A stretch of 64,000 bases of DNA from positions 62,001 through 126,000 of the IMG/VR virus record IMGVR_UViG_3300010430_000007; one strand, given 5' to 3'. The stretch comes from a virus. The notes under the pieces are model-generated. The model saw only the letters and a list, made by a program, of their open reading frames with translations. It was not told the DNA's origin and made no database searches. Positions 31,955 to 42,400 of the stretch are shown in pieces. Each line of letters starts with the position of its first letter. Position 1 is the first letter of the stretch. Position numbers and translations under genes: made by a program.

Positions 31955-32497
31955 ATGGCAACATATCCAATTTTTGTAGCAGAGAGTATGGAGTCTACGC
32001 ATGACGCAAATTTACTTCGTGCAGGTAGATATCAAGTAACAGGTACTGATACTGTAGTTAACAACGGTGGTTTAGCTAAACTTAATGGCTTTGCAACTGG
32101 CGAACGTGACCTTTATAAATGCATCGCACCTGCGGCAATTACAGATGTAAATCTTTACATCATTGACGCGGCTGAAGTTATTTATTCAGAAGAAGTAACA
32201 AGAGGTCTTGATGAGTTTCAAGTACAAGCAGGTCAAAACACTAGATTAAGAAGACCTCGTGTCGGAGACAGATTTTCTCTTTCTTCAGCAGGAATTACGC
32301 CACTAACAACTGAAGCGGCAATCGCAGTTGGTTCATTCTTAATCCCACAGGCTGGCTCAACTGAAATGGAAGAAGTTGCGGCGGCTGGCGGTACTGAATC
32401 ATTTGTAGCAGAAATCGTAGATACTTACGTTATGGGCTATGATTTGGGCGGTAGAGCAATTAAGATGTTCGGTTGTGAAGTAACGAAAGTATTATAA
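31955..32497 (+). CDS. Head decoration-type protein (180 aa)
   Basis: AGGAGGA precedes the ATG. The protein is beta-rich and Ala/Gly/Thr-rich (MATYPIFVAESMESTHDANL), with preferred codons as in the capsid gene. It lies directly between scaffold and major capsid, the usual place for a decoration or stabilising protein. Codon choice suggests high expression. Confidence 0.65.
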   Translation: MATYPIFVAESMESTHDANLLRAGRYQVTGTDTVVNNGGLAKLNGFATGERDLYKCIAPAAITDVNLYIIDAAEVIYSEEVTRGLDEFQVQAGQNTRLRRPRVGDRFSLSSAGITPLTTEAAIAVGSFLIPQAGSTEMEEVAAAGGTESFVAEIVDTYVMGYDLGGRAIKMFGCEVTKVL

Positions 32498-32527
32498 TTA
32501 TAACATTAGAATTAGGAGGAAGATTAT

Positions 32528-33529
32528 ATGTCTGATAAAAACTATATTGTACAACTTGCCAACGACATTTATACTGGCAAAGTTTCTAGTAAATTTGAGA
32601 ACCAAGACCCTAACGAGGTTTTAAGAAAAGCACTTATTGAAGCCAACGGTGGTTCTGATAAGTTAGATTACAAACAATTAAGAAAAGGTCATGTTACTGG
32701 CTTATTCGAAATCATCGAAGAAATCTTATCTAACAACACTCAACAAGGTTTGTTAAGTAATCCATTCTTCCAGCAATTTGGTGAGTTTAGAGACTTATCA
32801 GCTGGTGATGAAGGTACATTCCATGTGCCAGACAATTCTTTATTCTTAGTATCTGAAACTGCTCATGGCATCAGAACTTCAAGAAGACAAAGAATTAACA
32901 AAGGTAAAAATGTTCCAGTTGATACAAATCCACATTTTGTAGATACTTATGAAGAGATGCGTAGATTGCTTGCTGGACGTATTGACATTGTTGAATTTAT
33001 TGACAAAATGCAACGTTCGATGATTGAAGATAAACTTGCATTAGTTTATGATACGTTCTATGATGGTCTTTCTGAGTTACCTTCTGCATTTGTTGTAAAT
33101 GGTGCTTACGTTGAAGACAAGTTAGTTGACATCGTACAACACGTTCAAGCGGCTACTGAACAACAACCTATTATCGTTGGTACTATGAAAGCTCTTCGTA
33201 AAGTTACAACTGCTGTTGTTTCTGACGAACAGAAAGAATCTGTATATAACTTAGGTTACTACGGTAAGTTTAACGGTACTCCAATGATGATGATTCCTCA
33301 ATCTCATACATTAGACGGAACTTACACATTCAGAATTTCTGATGATGATTTATGGGTTGTAGCTTCTGATACTAAGCCTGTTAAGTTCGTAACTGAAGGC
33401 GATGTAATTATGGAGACTTCTGACATGATGAAAAATGCAGACGGAACTGTTGACATGACAGTTATGGAAGATTATGGTGCTGGTATTGTAATCAACAAAC
33501 TTTACGGTCAATATAGAATTTCGTCGTAA
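32528..33529 (+). CDS. Major capsid protein, HK97-like (333 aa)
   Basis: AGGAGGA sets the ATG. Position after scaffold and decoration genes, size, and motifs such as NPFFQQFGEFRDLSAGDEGT (N-arm/E-loop region) and a C-terminal DLWVVASDTKPVKFVTEGDV (P-domain) fit an HK97-fold capsid. CGT arginine codons appear here, unlike the surrounding AGA-rich genes, as expected for a very abundant protein. A terminator follows. Confidence 0.85.
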   Translation: MSDKNYIVQLANDIYTGKVSSKFENQDPNEVLRKALIEANGGSDKLDYKQLRKGHVTGLFEIIEEILSNNTQQGLLSNPFFQQFGEFRDLSAGDEGTFHVPDNSLFLVSETAHGIRTSRRQRINKGKNVPVDTNPHFVDTYEEMRRLLAGRIDIVEFIDKMQRSMIEDKLALVYDTFYDGLSELPSAFVVNGAYVEDKLVDIVQHVQAATEQQPIIVGTMKALRKVTTAVVSDEQKESVYNLGYYGKFNGTPMMMIPQSHTLDGTYTFRISDDDLWVVASDTKPVKFVTEGDVIMETSDMMKNADGTVDMTVMEDYGAGIVINKLYGQYRISS

Positions 33530-33542
33530 TACAAATATGATG

Positions 33543-33573
33543 GAGCAGGGTGAAATATCTCTGCTCTTGTTTT
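33543..33573 (+). terminator. Terminator after the capsid gene
   Basis: GAGCAG (33543-33548) pairs with CTGCTC (33561-33566), followed by TTGTTTT. It probably lowers expression of the connector genes relative to the capsid. Confidence 0.65.
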
Positions 33574-33600
33574 AAATGGAGATAAAAGGAGATTAATGAT

Positions 33601-34230
33601 ATGGCAAAAGTAAAATGTCCAAAGTGTAGCACAATGAACGAAAAAGAAGAATCGGTTTTAATTGGAAAAAGATATTTCTGTCCAGACTGTGTAGGAGAAA
33701 AGAAGACTGAAGAAATCAAAACAGTCGAAAAGGTAAAAGAAGAACCTAAGACTAGAACGATTAAAAAGTTTGAAATGCACGAAGAAGTTCAAGTTGTTTC
33801 ACTTGTAAAAAGAGGAAGTCTTGTATTTGTAGACCATGAAGGAATTATTTATGAATGGAATGATTTCAAAGATGAAAACTGGATTAGTATTAAATCTCTT
33901 ACTCATATGAGAAACAGACACAAAAAATTCTTTACAGAACCTTGGGTCAGAGTGGATGATGATGTTGCAGAATTCTTGAAGATTAAAGTAAATGATAATA
34001 TTGACATTGAAAACATTGATGCTTTCTTTGAGCTTGACAATGAAGAATTTGAAGAAAAATTATTGTCCGCTTCAAATGGAATTAGGAATATCGTGGTTGA
34101 TGCCGCATTAACAAAGATTAATAATGACGAACTAGATTCAAGACAAAAGATAAGAATCATTGAAAATGTCTGTAAAGTTGAACTTGAAGAAAAGGCTTAT
34201 AGAGAGTTTAGCGAAGAAGTTAAGAAATAA
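33601..34230 (+). CDS. Zinc-ribbon protein of the head module (209 aa)
   Basis: AAAGGAG precedes the ATG. The N-terminus MAKVKCPKCSTMNEKEESVL then YFCPDC is a Cys4 zinc ribbon. A KTRTIKKFEMHEEVQVVSLV beta segment and a helical C-terminus follow. Between capsid and connector genes, it may be a head-tail joining accessory; no family is recognised. Confidence 0.65.
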   Translation: MAKVKCPKCSTMNEKEESVLIGKRYFCPDCVGEKKTEEIKTVEKVKEEPKTRTIKKFEMHEEVQVVSLVKRGSLVFVDHEGIIYEWNDFKDENWISIKSLTHMRNRHKKFFTEPWVRVDDDVAEFLKIKVNDNIDIENIDAFFELDNEEFEEKLLSASNGIRNIVVDAALTKINNDELDSRQKIRIIENVCKVELEEKAYREFSEEVKK

Positions 34231-34244
34231 GGAGGTGAGTCTTA

Positions 34245-34670
34245 ATGGCTACACCTTATGATAATATTCATAATAGGGTAATAAGAAAGATATCTGATAG
34301 AGATTTGCTAGAACTACTTCAGTTAGATGCGACTTATCTAGATGATTTCTTATATTCTGCATTGGTCAATTTTAGGACAAGTAAAGTTGATTTATCTGAT
34401 AGAAACGAAACAAATAGAGAGTTTAATGACACACTTTCCGAAATAGAAGAAGAAATATTGGGACTGTTCGAAGTAATTGAATGGCTGACACCACAAATTT
34501 ACTCTATCGACTTATTAAAACAAAACATGTCTACGAAGGATTACAAATTAACATCTCAAGCGAACCATTTGGAAAAACTAAAGATTTTATTAGAGGAATC
34601 ACAAATAAGAGCTGAGAGACTAAGAATAATTTATAATTTTGAGACAACAAGTTTGGATGATTTATTATGA
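34245..34670 (+). CDS. Probable head-tail connector, small helical (141 aa)
   Basis: AAGGAGGTGAG precedes the ATG. The helical sequence with many Asp and Leu (MATPYDNIHNRVIRKISDRD onward) and the location after the capsid fit an adaptor-type connector. It ends with TGA overlapping the next ATG (ATGA), which also shows TGA acting as stop in this genome. Confidence 0.6.
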   Translation: MATPYDNIHNRVIRKISDRDLLELLQLDATYLDDFLYSALVNFRTSKVDLSDRNETNREFNDTLSEIEEEILGLFEVIEWLTPQIYSIDLLKQNMSTKDYKLTSQANHLEKLKILLEESQIRAERLRIIYNFETTSLDDLL

Positions 34671-34987
34671 TTATTAAATATGGAATGATGTCAGATGAGC
34701 ATCTTTTAAATTACATGAAATATTTAATCTCAAGAATATACAAGATACTTCCTATGCAAGAAGAAGGTTGCGAAACTTTAATTGAATACATGGAAGACTT
34801 GTGTCACGAATTAATTGGAAATAGTGAAATGATTGAAGAGTTAAAATGGGATGGTAATTTTCTTATTTTAATGGGGAATATTCAGTATTTGATAAAAGAT
34901 GAAAACTACAAAGAGCACAAAACTTGTAAAAGTAAAGTTTTTAGTAGTATAGACGCTATAAATAAAATAATTGATAATTTTAAATAA
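34667..34987 (+). CDS. Probable head completion protein (106 aa)
   Basis: The start overlaps the previous stop by four bases. Helical protein (MIIKYGMMSDEHLLNYMKYL) of connector size. Role inferred from position only. Confidence 0.55.
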   Translation: MIIKYGMMSDEHLLNYMKYLISRIYKILPMQEEGCETLIEYMEDLCHELIGNSEMIEELKWDGNFLILMGNIQYLIKDENYKEHKTCKSKVFSSIDAINKIIDNFK

Positions 34988-34999
34988 GGAGGTGGGTGC

Positions 35000-36235
35000 G
35001 TGACTTTAAACTTGGCTAGATTTGAAGAAAGATTAAATGTTTACGATTATGGCAAGAAAGATTATTACATTGAACAAAACAAACAATTGATATTGAACAA
35101 TTTTAATACGCATCCGTCCTATCAGTTGGTAGAAATAAATGATTTAGATAGAGACGTTCACGTAATAGACGACAATACTCTAACAAAGAATCCAAATAGA
35201 AAAGTTCTTCTTTCAAAACCAAACGAAACTATTGACTATGGTGATTATGTATTATGGAATGGATACAACTGGCTTGTTATAAATATAGATGACAACACTG
35301 ATATACAATACAGATGTGAGATGTATAAGTGCAATGTTAATCTAAATTTCTTAGACAAGCAAGGTTCAATCAGAACGTATCCATGCGTATACAGAATATC
35401 ATCTAGAACAGAAAAAGATACTACTGAAAATAAATATATAGAAGTAGTAACTGGAGATGCATATGTAATAGTGAATCGGAATGAATTTACTGATGAGCTG
35501 TCAAACTATGATGGAACTAGATTTATATTTAGTAAAAATGAATGCTACACTCTTAAGAATTCTTACAATGAATTAGAGAATGGCTTAGTATATATTAAAC
35601 TTGAACAATCAGAAATAAACTTTGACACGGACAAACTTGTAGATTTAGGTGACGGAACTTTTGGTTGGATTGCAGATTATGAGAATAGAGACGTGTTTGA
35701 AGTAGTAATTAATCAATCAGATAGTGAAGTAGTTACTGGAAATACATTGCAGTTGACAGCAGAAGTGTTGAAAAATGGTCAAGTTGTCGATGAAGAAGTT
35801 TCTTGGTCTAGTGATAATGAAAATGTTGCAACTGTTGATGAAGACGGATTAGTGACAACTATAATTGACGGAGTTGCGAATATTACTGCATTGCTTGTGA
35901 ATAATGCGAGTGTTAGTGATAGCGTACAAATTACAGCTACAACAAGCGTTGTTGACAATTATTCGATTCAATTTACACCAGATGCAGTAGATATATTACT
36001 AGGTTCAACTTTAGAAGTAAATACAAAATTATTAAATAACGGTGTTGATACAACAGATGCATTTACTTATAGTGTGGTCGGAGGTACAGCGCTAATTTCC
36101 GACTATAGTTTCAACATAGTTGATGGAAATAATTTTACTATTGAAAATAATAATCATGGTGGAACTGTAATAATTAGATGTATCAGTGGAATTCATAGTG
36201 TAGATAGAACTTATAATCTTAAATATTTATGGTAG
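35000..36235 (+). CDS. Head closure-type protein with Ig-like BIG2 domain (411 aa)
   Basis: AAGGAGGTGGG precedes a GTG start. The first 220 residues (MTLNLARFEERLNVYDYGKK onward) resemble a stopper/closure protein by position. From about residue 235, EVVTGNTLQLTAEVLKNGQV, then EVSWSSDNENVATVDEDGLV, is a bacterial Ig-like (Big_2) domain, and another Ig-like repeat follows. Such domains on virion proteins are thought to bind surface sugars weakly. Confidence 0.7.
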   Translation: MTLNLARFEERLNVYDYGKKDYYIEQNKQLILNNFNTHPSYQLVEINDLDRDVHVIDDNTLTKNPNRKVLLSKPNETIDYGDYVLWNGYNWLVINIDDNTDIQYRCEMYKCNVNLNFLDKQGSIRTYPCVYRISSRTEKDTTENKYIEVVTGDAYVIVNRNEFTDELSNYDGTRFIFSKNECYTLKNSYNELENGLVYIKLEQSEINFDTDKLVDLGDGTFGWIADYENRDVFEVVINQSDSEVVTGNTLQLTAEVLKNGQVVDEEVSWSSDNENVATVDEDGLVTTIIDGVANITALLVNNASVSDSVQITATTSVVDNYSIQFTPDAVDILLGSTLEVNTKLLNNGVDTTDAFTYSVVGGTALISDYSFNIVDGNNFTIENNNHGGTVIIRCISGIHSVDRTYNLKYLW

Positions 36236-36247
36236 GAGGTGTTTGTT

Positions 36248-36745
36248 ATTGCTAGTGTATTTGAAACTATAGACAAAAACATAGATGATATTTTTATTTT
36301 TATACTACAAAATGACGATATAAAGAAGCTATTGGGTAATAACTTAAAAAATGCACTTTCTCCATCAGAGCCCGTTCCAGAAAAAGATTGGATAAATGAT
36401 TATTTATTTGATACTCCTAGGGTTCCAGATACTCAGAGCGAAGTAAAGTCTTTCATTATGATTGAAATGAACGAAACTAGAAAAGCTGGAGCTAACAATA
36501 CTTACCAATTAGAAGTAATTTTATCAATGGATGTAATATGTCATGAAGACGTTACAAGACTTGATGAGGGTAGGAGAATTTATAGGTTATTGGGCTTGAT
36601 AGAGTCCGAAATGAGAAATCTTAAAACTGAAAGTATAAGAGGAAGTTTTGCATACGACAGATGTAGTAAAATGGTTTACTCTAATGAATTTCAAGGATAT
36701 AGGCTAAAGTACACGATTACAAACAACTCCCAGAATTGTAGGTGA
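36248..36745 (+). CDS. Probable tail terminator/joining protein (165 aa)
   Basis: AGGAGGTG is followed after six bases by an in-frame ATT at 36248 (ATT GCT AGT GTA). An in-frame GTG at 36239 lies inside the ribosome site itself and is an unlikely start. The protein begins (M)IASVFETIDKNIDDIFIF and has a beta-rich centre (SFIMIEMNETRKAGANNTYQ). Position suggests the tail-completion slot. The stop is TGA. Confidence 0.6.
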   Translation: MASVFETIDKNIDDIFIFILQNDDIKKLLGNNLKNALSPSEPVPEKDWINDYLFDTPRVPDTQSEVKSFIMIEMNETRKAGANNTYQLEVILSMDVICHEDVTRLDEGRRIYRLLGLIESEMRNLKTESIRGSFAYDRCSKMVYSNEFQGYRLKYTITNNSQNCR

Positions 36746-36749
36746 TTGT

Positions 36750-37466
36750 ATGGAAAATGTTAATACAGACTATGCATTCATTTCAAAAGAGCCAATAGTA
36801 TTAGAATGTGGAATAAAGATAAAACAGTATAGCATTGATGAGATTGAACATCTAATAGGATATCAAAAGTATGAAAGAATACTTTGGAGTTTGAGTAGAG
36901 AACCATATGAGTTCAAGTTTGATTTAGAAGATAATGGAATAGACTTTAAAGATATGGATAGCTATGATATTTTCTTGATTTTAAATGCAGGAAGAAATAT
37001 AGAAGATATTATTAGTGATTTCAATTTCATTTTTGAAAATCGTTTTACCACGTTTGTAAAAGACGAAAAAGTTATATTTATAGCTAGTAACAATGTTGAA
37101 ATAAGTGGTAAGACAATAAATTCATTAAAAGAAGTTATACGAAAAATGTTTTTCTTTGATAAGCCAAGAGAAAGAAAACCAGCAAACGAGGATGCAAAAA
37201 AGCTTATTAAAAAACAAATAGCATTACAGTCAAAGAATAGGGTTAAGTATGATATATATTCAATAATAGAAGGAATAGTTTGGCATGAAAATTCTAGTTA
37301 CAGATATGAAGATATAATAAAATTAACCCCAAGACAAGTGTATGCTGGATACAAGAACATAAAGAAAATAAAAGAGTTTAATAACACTATAGATGGTATT
37401 TATTCAGGTGTTATAAATAGTAAGGATGTTAATTTTGATAAGATTAACTGGATAAACAAAGAGTAA
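36750..37466 (+). CDS. Hypothetical tail-module protein (238 aa)
   Basis: GTAGGTGATT precedes the ATG. The C-terminal part (SIIEGIVWHENSSYRYEDII, LTPRQVYAGYKNI) resembles a helical phage family with a conserved SIIS-x-LTxxQL pattern found ahead of tail-tube or tape-measure genes. Tail assembly is the likely role; confidence rests on position. Confidence 0.55.
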   Translation: MENVNTDYAFISKEPIVLECGIKIKQYSIDEIEHLIGYQKYERILWSLSREPYEFKFDLEDNGIDFKDMDSYDIFLILNAGRNIEDIISDFNFIFENRFTTFVKDEKVIFIASNNVEISGKTINSLKEVIRKMFFFDKPRERKPANEDAKKLIKKQIALQSKNRVKYDIYSIIEGIVWHENSSYRYEDIIKLTPRQVYAGYKNIKKIKEFNNTIDGIYSGVINSKDVNFDKINWINKE

Positions 37467-37481
37467 GGAAGGTGGAAATAT

Positions 37482-38288
37482 ATGGCGGCACCTAAAAGAT
37501 GGGCAATTCAACAAATCTTTAGTCAAACCTATAAAAACGTTACTAATACACAAGTTTACGGAACACTAGATGACTTAAAGACATGCAATGTTGAAAATGC
37601 ACAAGAAAACGTATACAGTTCAGGTGGAGTTGGTAATGTATACATTACTTCTCACTCTCACTCAAAGAGAGCAACTGGTACAGCAACTGCGGCTACATTT
37701 AAAAATGCAATTGTAGGATTAGTAACAGGAACAGATGTTGCTACTGGAACAGCTACAGTTCCAGTTAATGGCGAGACTCAAGTAGTAACAACAAATGCAT
37801 CTGTGACAACATACACTGGTGTTGGAACTGCCGATGCAGAAATCGTAGGTTTATTTGAAGTAAATTCAGACGGTACTTTAGGCACAGAATATGCTCAAGT
37901 AGCCGGAGCTCCCGCTACTGGAGAATTCCAATATGATTCTGGAACAAAAGCATTGACTTTCTTTGCTGGTGACCTAGTTGACGGAACAGAAATCTCATTA
38001 TTCTACGAAGCTACTGCTGACGCAACTTCTCATACAATCACAAATGATTCTGGTACATTCTCTAAGATTGTAAGAATTGAAATGGAAACATTAGTTCAAG
38101 ACGTTTGTACTGGTGATGAATACATGGCTACACTTATTGTTTATAAAGCAAAATTACAAGGTAGCTGGATGATTGACGTTGCGGCAGATGGTGAACCTGC
38201 AACATTAGACGTTTCGTTCGAATCGCTTAAAGCTGGATGTACTTCTAGCAAGCTTTGGGACTTAATTATTATTGGTTCTTTAACTTAA
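37482..38288 (+). CDS. Major tail (tube) protein (268 aa)
   Basis: GGAAGGTGG precedes the ATG. A Thr/Ala/Gly-rich beta sequence (MAAPKRWAIQQIFSQTYKNV) with a variable insert of threonine-rich strands and a C-terminal MIDVAADGEPATLDVSFESL fits tail-tube proteins. Codons are of the high-expression type. No sheath-like gene is nearby, pointing to a non-contractile tail. Confidence 0.75.
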   Translation: MAAPKRWAIQQIFSQTYKNVTNTQVYGTLDDLKTCNVENAQENVYSSGGVGNVYITSHSHSKRATGTATAATFKNAIVGLVTGTDVATGTATVPVNGETQVVTTNASVTTYTGVGTADAEIVGLFEVNSDGTLGTEYAQVAGAPATGEFQYDSGTKALTFFAGDLVDGTEISLFYEATADATSHTITNDSGTFSKIVRIEMETLVQDVCTGDEYMATLIVYKAKLQGSWMIDVAADGEPATLDVSFESLKAGCTSSKLWDLIIIGSLT

Positions 38289-38304
38289 TCAATTGGGGTG
38301 AATT

Positions 38305-38544
38305 ATGAGAATTCAATATCAATCAAAAATGTATAGTGTGAAAAAGTATGATTTGGAGAATGATATCTTCTTGACAGATAATGATATTGAACTTACTTCA
38401 AAAGACATACGTGCAATTGTTTTAAACTCAGATGAGTTCAACCTATTAGAGAGTCTGAATCCTTCAAAAGAAGAGATGGAAGAAGTTGTAATGGTTGATG
38501 AAAAAGATGTAAAAACAGTTGACAAGAAGAGTAAAAAGTCTTGA
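38305..38544 (+). CDS. Small acidic tail-module protein (79 aa)
   Basis: TTGGGGTG precedes the ATG (MRIQYQSKMYSVKKYDLEND). The tail is Glu/Asp/Lys-rich. It occupies the chaperone-type slot after the tube gene but has no visible frameshift extension. Stop is TGA. Confidence 0.55.
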   Translation: MRIQYQSKMYSVKKYDLENDIFLTDNDIELTSKDIRAIVLNSDEFNLLESLNPSKEEMEEVVMVDEKDVKTVDKKSKKS

Positions 38545-38582
38545 TGTTAGATAGTAAATGTAGTTAACATTTAAACAAAATA

Positions 38583-38633
38583 AAGGAGGACATAACATGC
38601 ATTAGCACAATGTATATTGTGTTCTCCTATTTT
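38583..38633 (+). terminator. Terminator hairpin that contains a two-codon ORF
   Basis: AGGAG and CTCCT close a hairpin with an inner CACAAT-GTAT-ATTGTG stem, followed by ATTTTTTT. The left arm holds AGGAGG six bases before ATG CAT TAG, a Met-His stop minigene. A second small terminator (AGAGA-N4-TCTCT, TTTTT) follows at about 38646-38663. Confidence 0.65.
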
Positions 38634-38701
38634 TTTCAATAATTAGAGAAGTATCTCTTTTTATATATTATATAAACTAATGAAAAGAAAGGATGAATAA
38701 A

Positions 38702-39001
38702 ATGATTGTAAAACCTTATGTACAGACAATTACAACAACAACTACGGGGGAATCTACAGTACTGCCTACTGGATTAAAGTTATTAAAAATCACTAATGAT
38801 GATGCAACTAACTTTACTACAATTTCGTTTAATGCGGCAATTGGAACAGCAGACAACCCAGAAGGTGTGTTATTAGCAGGTGCTCCAGTAGATTTTACGA
38901 ACTCTGCACAATTAATTGGTACACCAATTGAAGGAATGACGTTACATTCTAAGTCGGACACAGCAGATGTAAATATCACAATTGTAGGATACATTTCGTA
39001 A
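38702..39001 (+). CDS. Hypothetical small structural-type protein (99 aa)
   Basis: AAAGGA eight bases upstream sets the start at MIVKPYVQTITTTTTGESTV. It is an entirely beta, Thr-rich sequence of about 100 residues, like head-fibre or minor tail proteins. It is a monocistronic unit between two terminators. Function is inferred only from composition. Confidence 0.55.
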   Translation: MIVKPYVQTITTTTTGESTVLPTGLKLLKITNDDATNFTTISFNAAIGTADNPEGVLLAGAPVDFTNSAQLIGTPIEGMTLHSKSDTADVNITIVGYIS

Positions 39002-39047
39002 TGATTAATTGGGGGATTGAAATATATCTCCCTTTAATTTAAATAAG

Positions 39048-39077
39048 CGAATCATTTGGTTGATTCGTTTTATTATT
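39048..39077 (+). terminator. Rho-independent terminator
   Basis: CGAATCA (39048-39054) and TGATTCG (39061-39067) form a stem followed by TTTTATTATT. A weaker GGGGGAT/ATCTCCC stem lies just upstream (about 39011-39032). Confidence 0.7.
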
Positions 39078-39117
39078 GTATAAATAAGACCAAATAATGA
39101 AAGGGATGAATTAAATA

Positions 39118-39456
39118 ATGGCAACATATGATAGTTATAGTAATATTAAATTTTCAACTACAGCGATAGAAGAAGATATACTATTAAATTCTGATATAAA
39201 AGCATCAATAATGAGAAAAAGAGCAATAACTACGGATGAACAGTACACAGATTTATTAACAAAAGGAATACCAGATATGGACTTCATGATATTTGCATCT
39301 GACACTAGAATATCAGCAAATGATATAGATTATTCAGAGGGAGAGCTGTTAAATAATAAGATATATGTGTCTGGTGACTACTTGAGAAAAAGTATCAAAT
39401 CAATAAAATCAGAAGCTATTATAACTGATGCAATTTTCAGTTATAATTTATTGTAA
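39118..39456 (+). CDS. Hypothetical protein (112 aa)
   Basis: AAAGGGATG precedes the ATG (MATYDSYSNIKFSTTAIEED). It lies nine bases upstream of the large fibre gene and may form its base or chaperone. No family is recognised. Confidence 0.5.
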   Translation: MATYDSYSNIKFSTTAIEEDILLNSDIKASIMRKRAITTDEQYTDLLTKGIPDMDFMIFASDTRISANDIDYSEGELLNNKIYVSGDYLRKSIKSIKSEAIITDAIFSYNLL

Positions 39457-39465
39457 GGTGATATT

Positions 39466-42400
39466 ATGAATACATCTAAAACAATAGGGCTAATATTAGC
39501 ATTTTTAGAAGCAAATGGAGTGCCATCGAATATTCTAATAGAAGTTTCAGAATATCTAGGAGACGGGAATACGCAATCTCTAGAAGATGGAAACTGGAAA
39601 ATAGAAATAGTAGGAGATTTTTTAAAATTCTTTAGAAGAGAGACTGGAACATGGGTAGAAAGAGCAAGCTTTGGTTCTTCTGTAACAACAGATAGATTTA
39701 TTATAGAAGATACAGCAGGTTCTGTAGTATTTATTGACTCACTTGGTGGCACAAACACATTATTAAAACCATCAATTGACGAAGTGGGAGCGGTATTAGG
39801 TAATCCGACTGGTCGAGTAGCATTAATTCATAATGGAGAGCTTTTTAGTGTCGAATTTGATGATACAACTATACTTGAAGACCAAGTACAAACCAGTACA
39901 GCACAGTTCGAAACTGGAACTGATTTTGAATATGAATTCGTAACAACTCGTGTTGAGTCGCTTATAACAGGTGAGATATCTTTGGCAAATATACCAGTTG
40001 GAACAACTGCTAGAGTTTCATTATTGTCAACCGATGATGTTCTTTTAACAGAGAATGTAAGTGAATTTGATTTCAATCAAGGAAATGGAGAGCCAGTTTC
40101 TAATGGACTTAATGAAATACCATTGAGAGAAAGTTTAGCATTATCTCAAGGATTTAATTTTAAAGTTAGATTGCAATTAAGCAATTCGGGTGATATACAG
40201 GGTGATATCGTTGACTTAGGAGACGGACTTGGAACAAGATTTGTCTCTTATTTGGTTATTGATTATTATCTTGGTGAACAACAAAATATAATTACGAATA
40301 AGGATGATAATACAAGTGGTTTTGATTTCGTGTTAGATGAGGATAATTTGGGTTCTAATTCAGACACTAAAGTTGCAACCCAACAATCAATTAAAGCTTA
40401 CGTTGACAACAAAGTAACGTCTGGAATGACATACAAAGGTGGTTATGATGCTTCTACAAACACGCCAAATCTTGAAATAGCACCTACTGGAGTTGTGATA
40501 GGAGATTTCTATACTGTAACTGTAGCTGGTACGTTTTTCTCTAAGGATGTTGAAATAGGTGATGCATTGATTGCAGAAATTGATGACCCTTCGGTTGAGG
40601 GTGACTGGACTATATTGCTCAGACATTTAGATGCCGTATCAATTAAGAATTTATATGAATCAAATCCAGATACTAATGCTTTTACAGATTCTTATCAATC
40701 TCAAGTCGATGCAAATACTCTGAAGGTTACTAATGCAACTCATACAGGAGAGGTAACAGGAGCTACTGGATTAACGGTAAATCCTACAGCAATTAGCAAT
40801 AAACCATTGGCTGAAGCAAGTGGAGATATGGAAATATTAGTTAATGATGCTGGAACTTTAAAGAAAATAAATGCTAGCGAGTTTACAGACGGAGATGATG
40901 AGACAAAAGAACCCACTGGTTTCTTGTTAGACTCAACCACTGGTGAAATTGATTTAACTAGTTCAGAATTGCTATTTGTGAATGGGACTAGAACTTTTAC
41001 AATACAGCCAAAAGCACCAGAAACAGAATTTTCTGTTATTCAAAATGGTAAGAAGTATACATTCAGTAGTGCTCAGAATATTGTAATTGATGATACAGAA
41101 GGAATGCACTTTTTATACTTTGACGATGGAGTTTTAACAAAAACAACTATGTTCGATGCAAATATTATATATTCAAAAGTATTTATCACTGCGATTTATT
41201 GGGACAAAACTAATCAGCAACAAATTTACTTTGGCGAAGAACGGCATGGATGCAAGATGGACGGACACACTCATGCTAGAATACATCAAGGCGATGGCAC
41301 ATTGTATCTATTTGGCTTGGGATTGAATGCGTTCAATATTGGTAATGGTGACTTAAATATACATGCTCAATTTGGAGCAGATTCTGGACAAATTAAAGAT
41401 GAAGATATATTGTTAGATTTAAGTTCAATAGCTAGTACAGTCGGATTGCCAGTTTATTACAAGTTAGGTGCGTCAGGTGATTGGAGAAGAGAATTTAATT
41501 CAGGATATAGTGTATTAAATAGTGGAACTGTAGATGATAGATTAGTATGGAATGAATTTACAGGCGGAGCATGGCAAAAGACTGAGGTTACTCAGGGTGA
41601 TTTTGTTTTATGTCATATATTTGCAACTAATGACATAGACTATCCGTTTATTTCTGTAATGGGTCAAAATGAGTATGGCAACGTTAGTTCAGCTAGACAA
41701 GGGGCAATTGATGAGATCAATACATTGATAACTGAAGGTTTGCCTTTTGCTGAATTTGTGGCAGTTGGTACAGTTATATTTCAAACTAGAACAACATATG
41801 CGAATGCTATAAATGCCAGAATTGTACAGACTGATACTGGTGAAGACTATGTTGACTGGAGAGGAAGGGGAATCTCTCCTAGTGGTGGATTAAATGTAAA
41901 TCATAATTCTTTAGCTGGATTACAAGGTGGTGCAGTTGATGAATATTATCATTTAACTTTAGCTCAACAGACAGGATTAACAGATGGAGGAGAAACTACA
42001 CTCCACTCACATCCGAATGGAGATGCAGGCGGATTCACATTACACTTTGATGCTAATGATGCGATATATAATATTAACCATAGAGCAACTGCTAGTTCTA
42101 GAAATGGTCATCCTATTATTAAATTTAGTGATGCTGATGCTGATGGAGTAACGTTTGGTGATACTATTCCTAATGCTTATGGTGCAGAAACTATCACAGT
42201 TGATATTGATTGGGTAGCTGAAACCGCTACATCCGGTGCTGTTAGCTGGTTCGTATCATTTGAGCACAATGCTCCTAATGACAATGATATAGATTCAGAT
42301 TCATACGCCACTGCTAAGAGTGGAACAAGTACAACTAATGTGACTAACGGCAAAATCACTAGAACTTCTATTACATTTACTCAAGTAGAAGCTGATGGAG

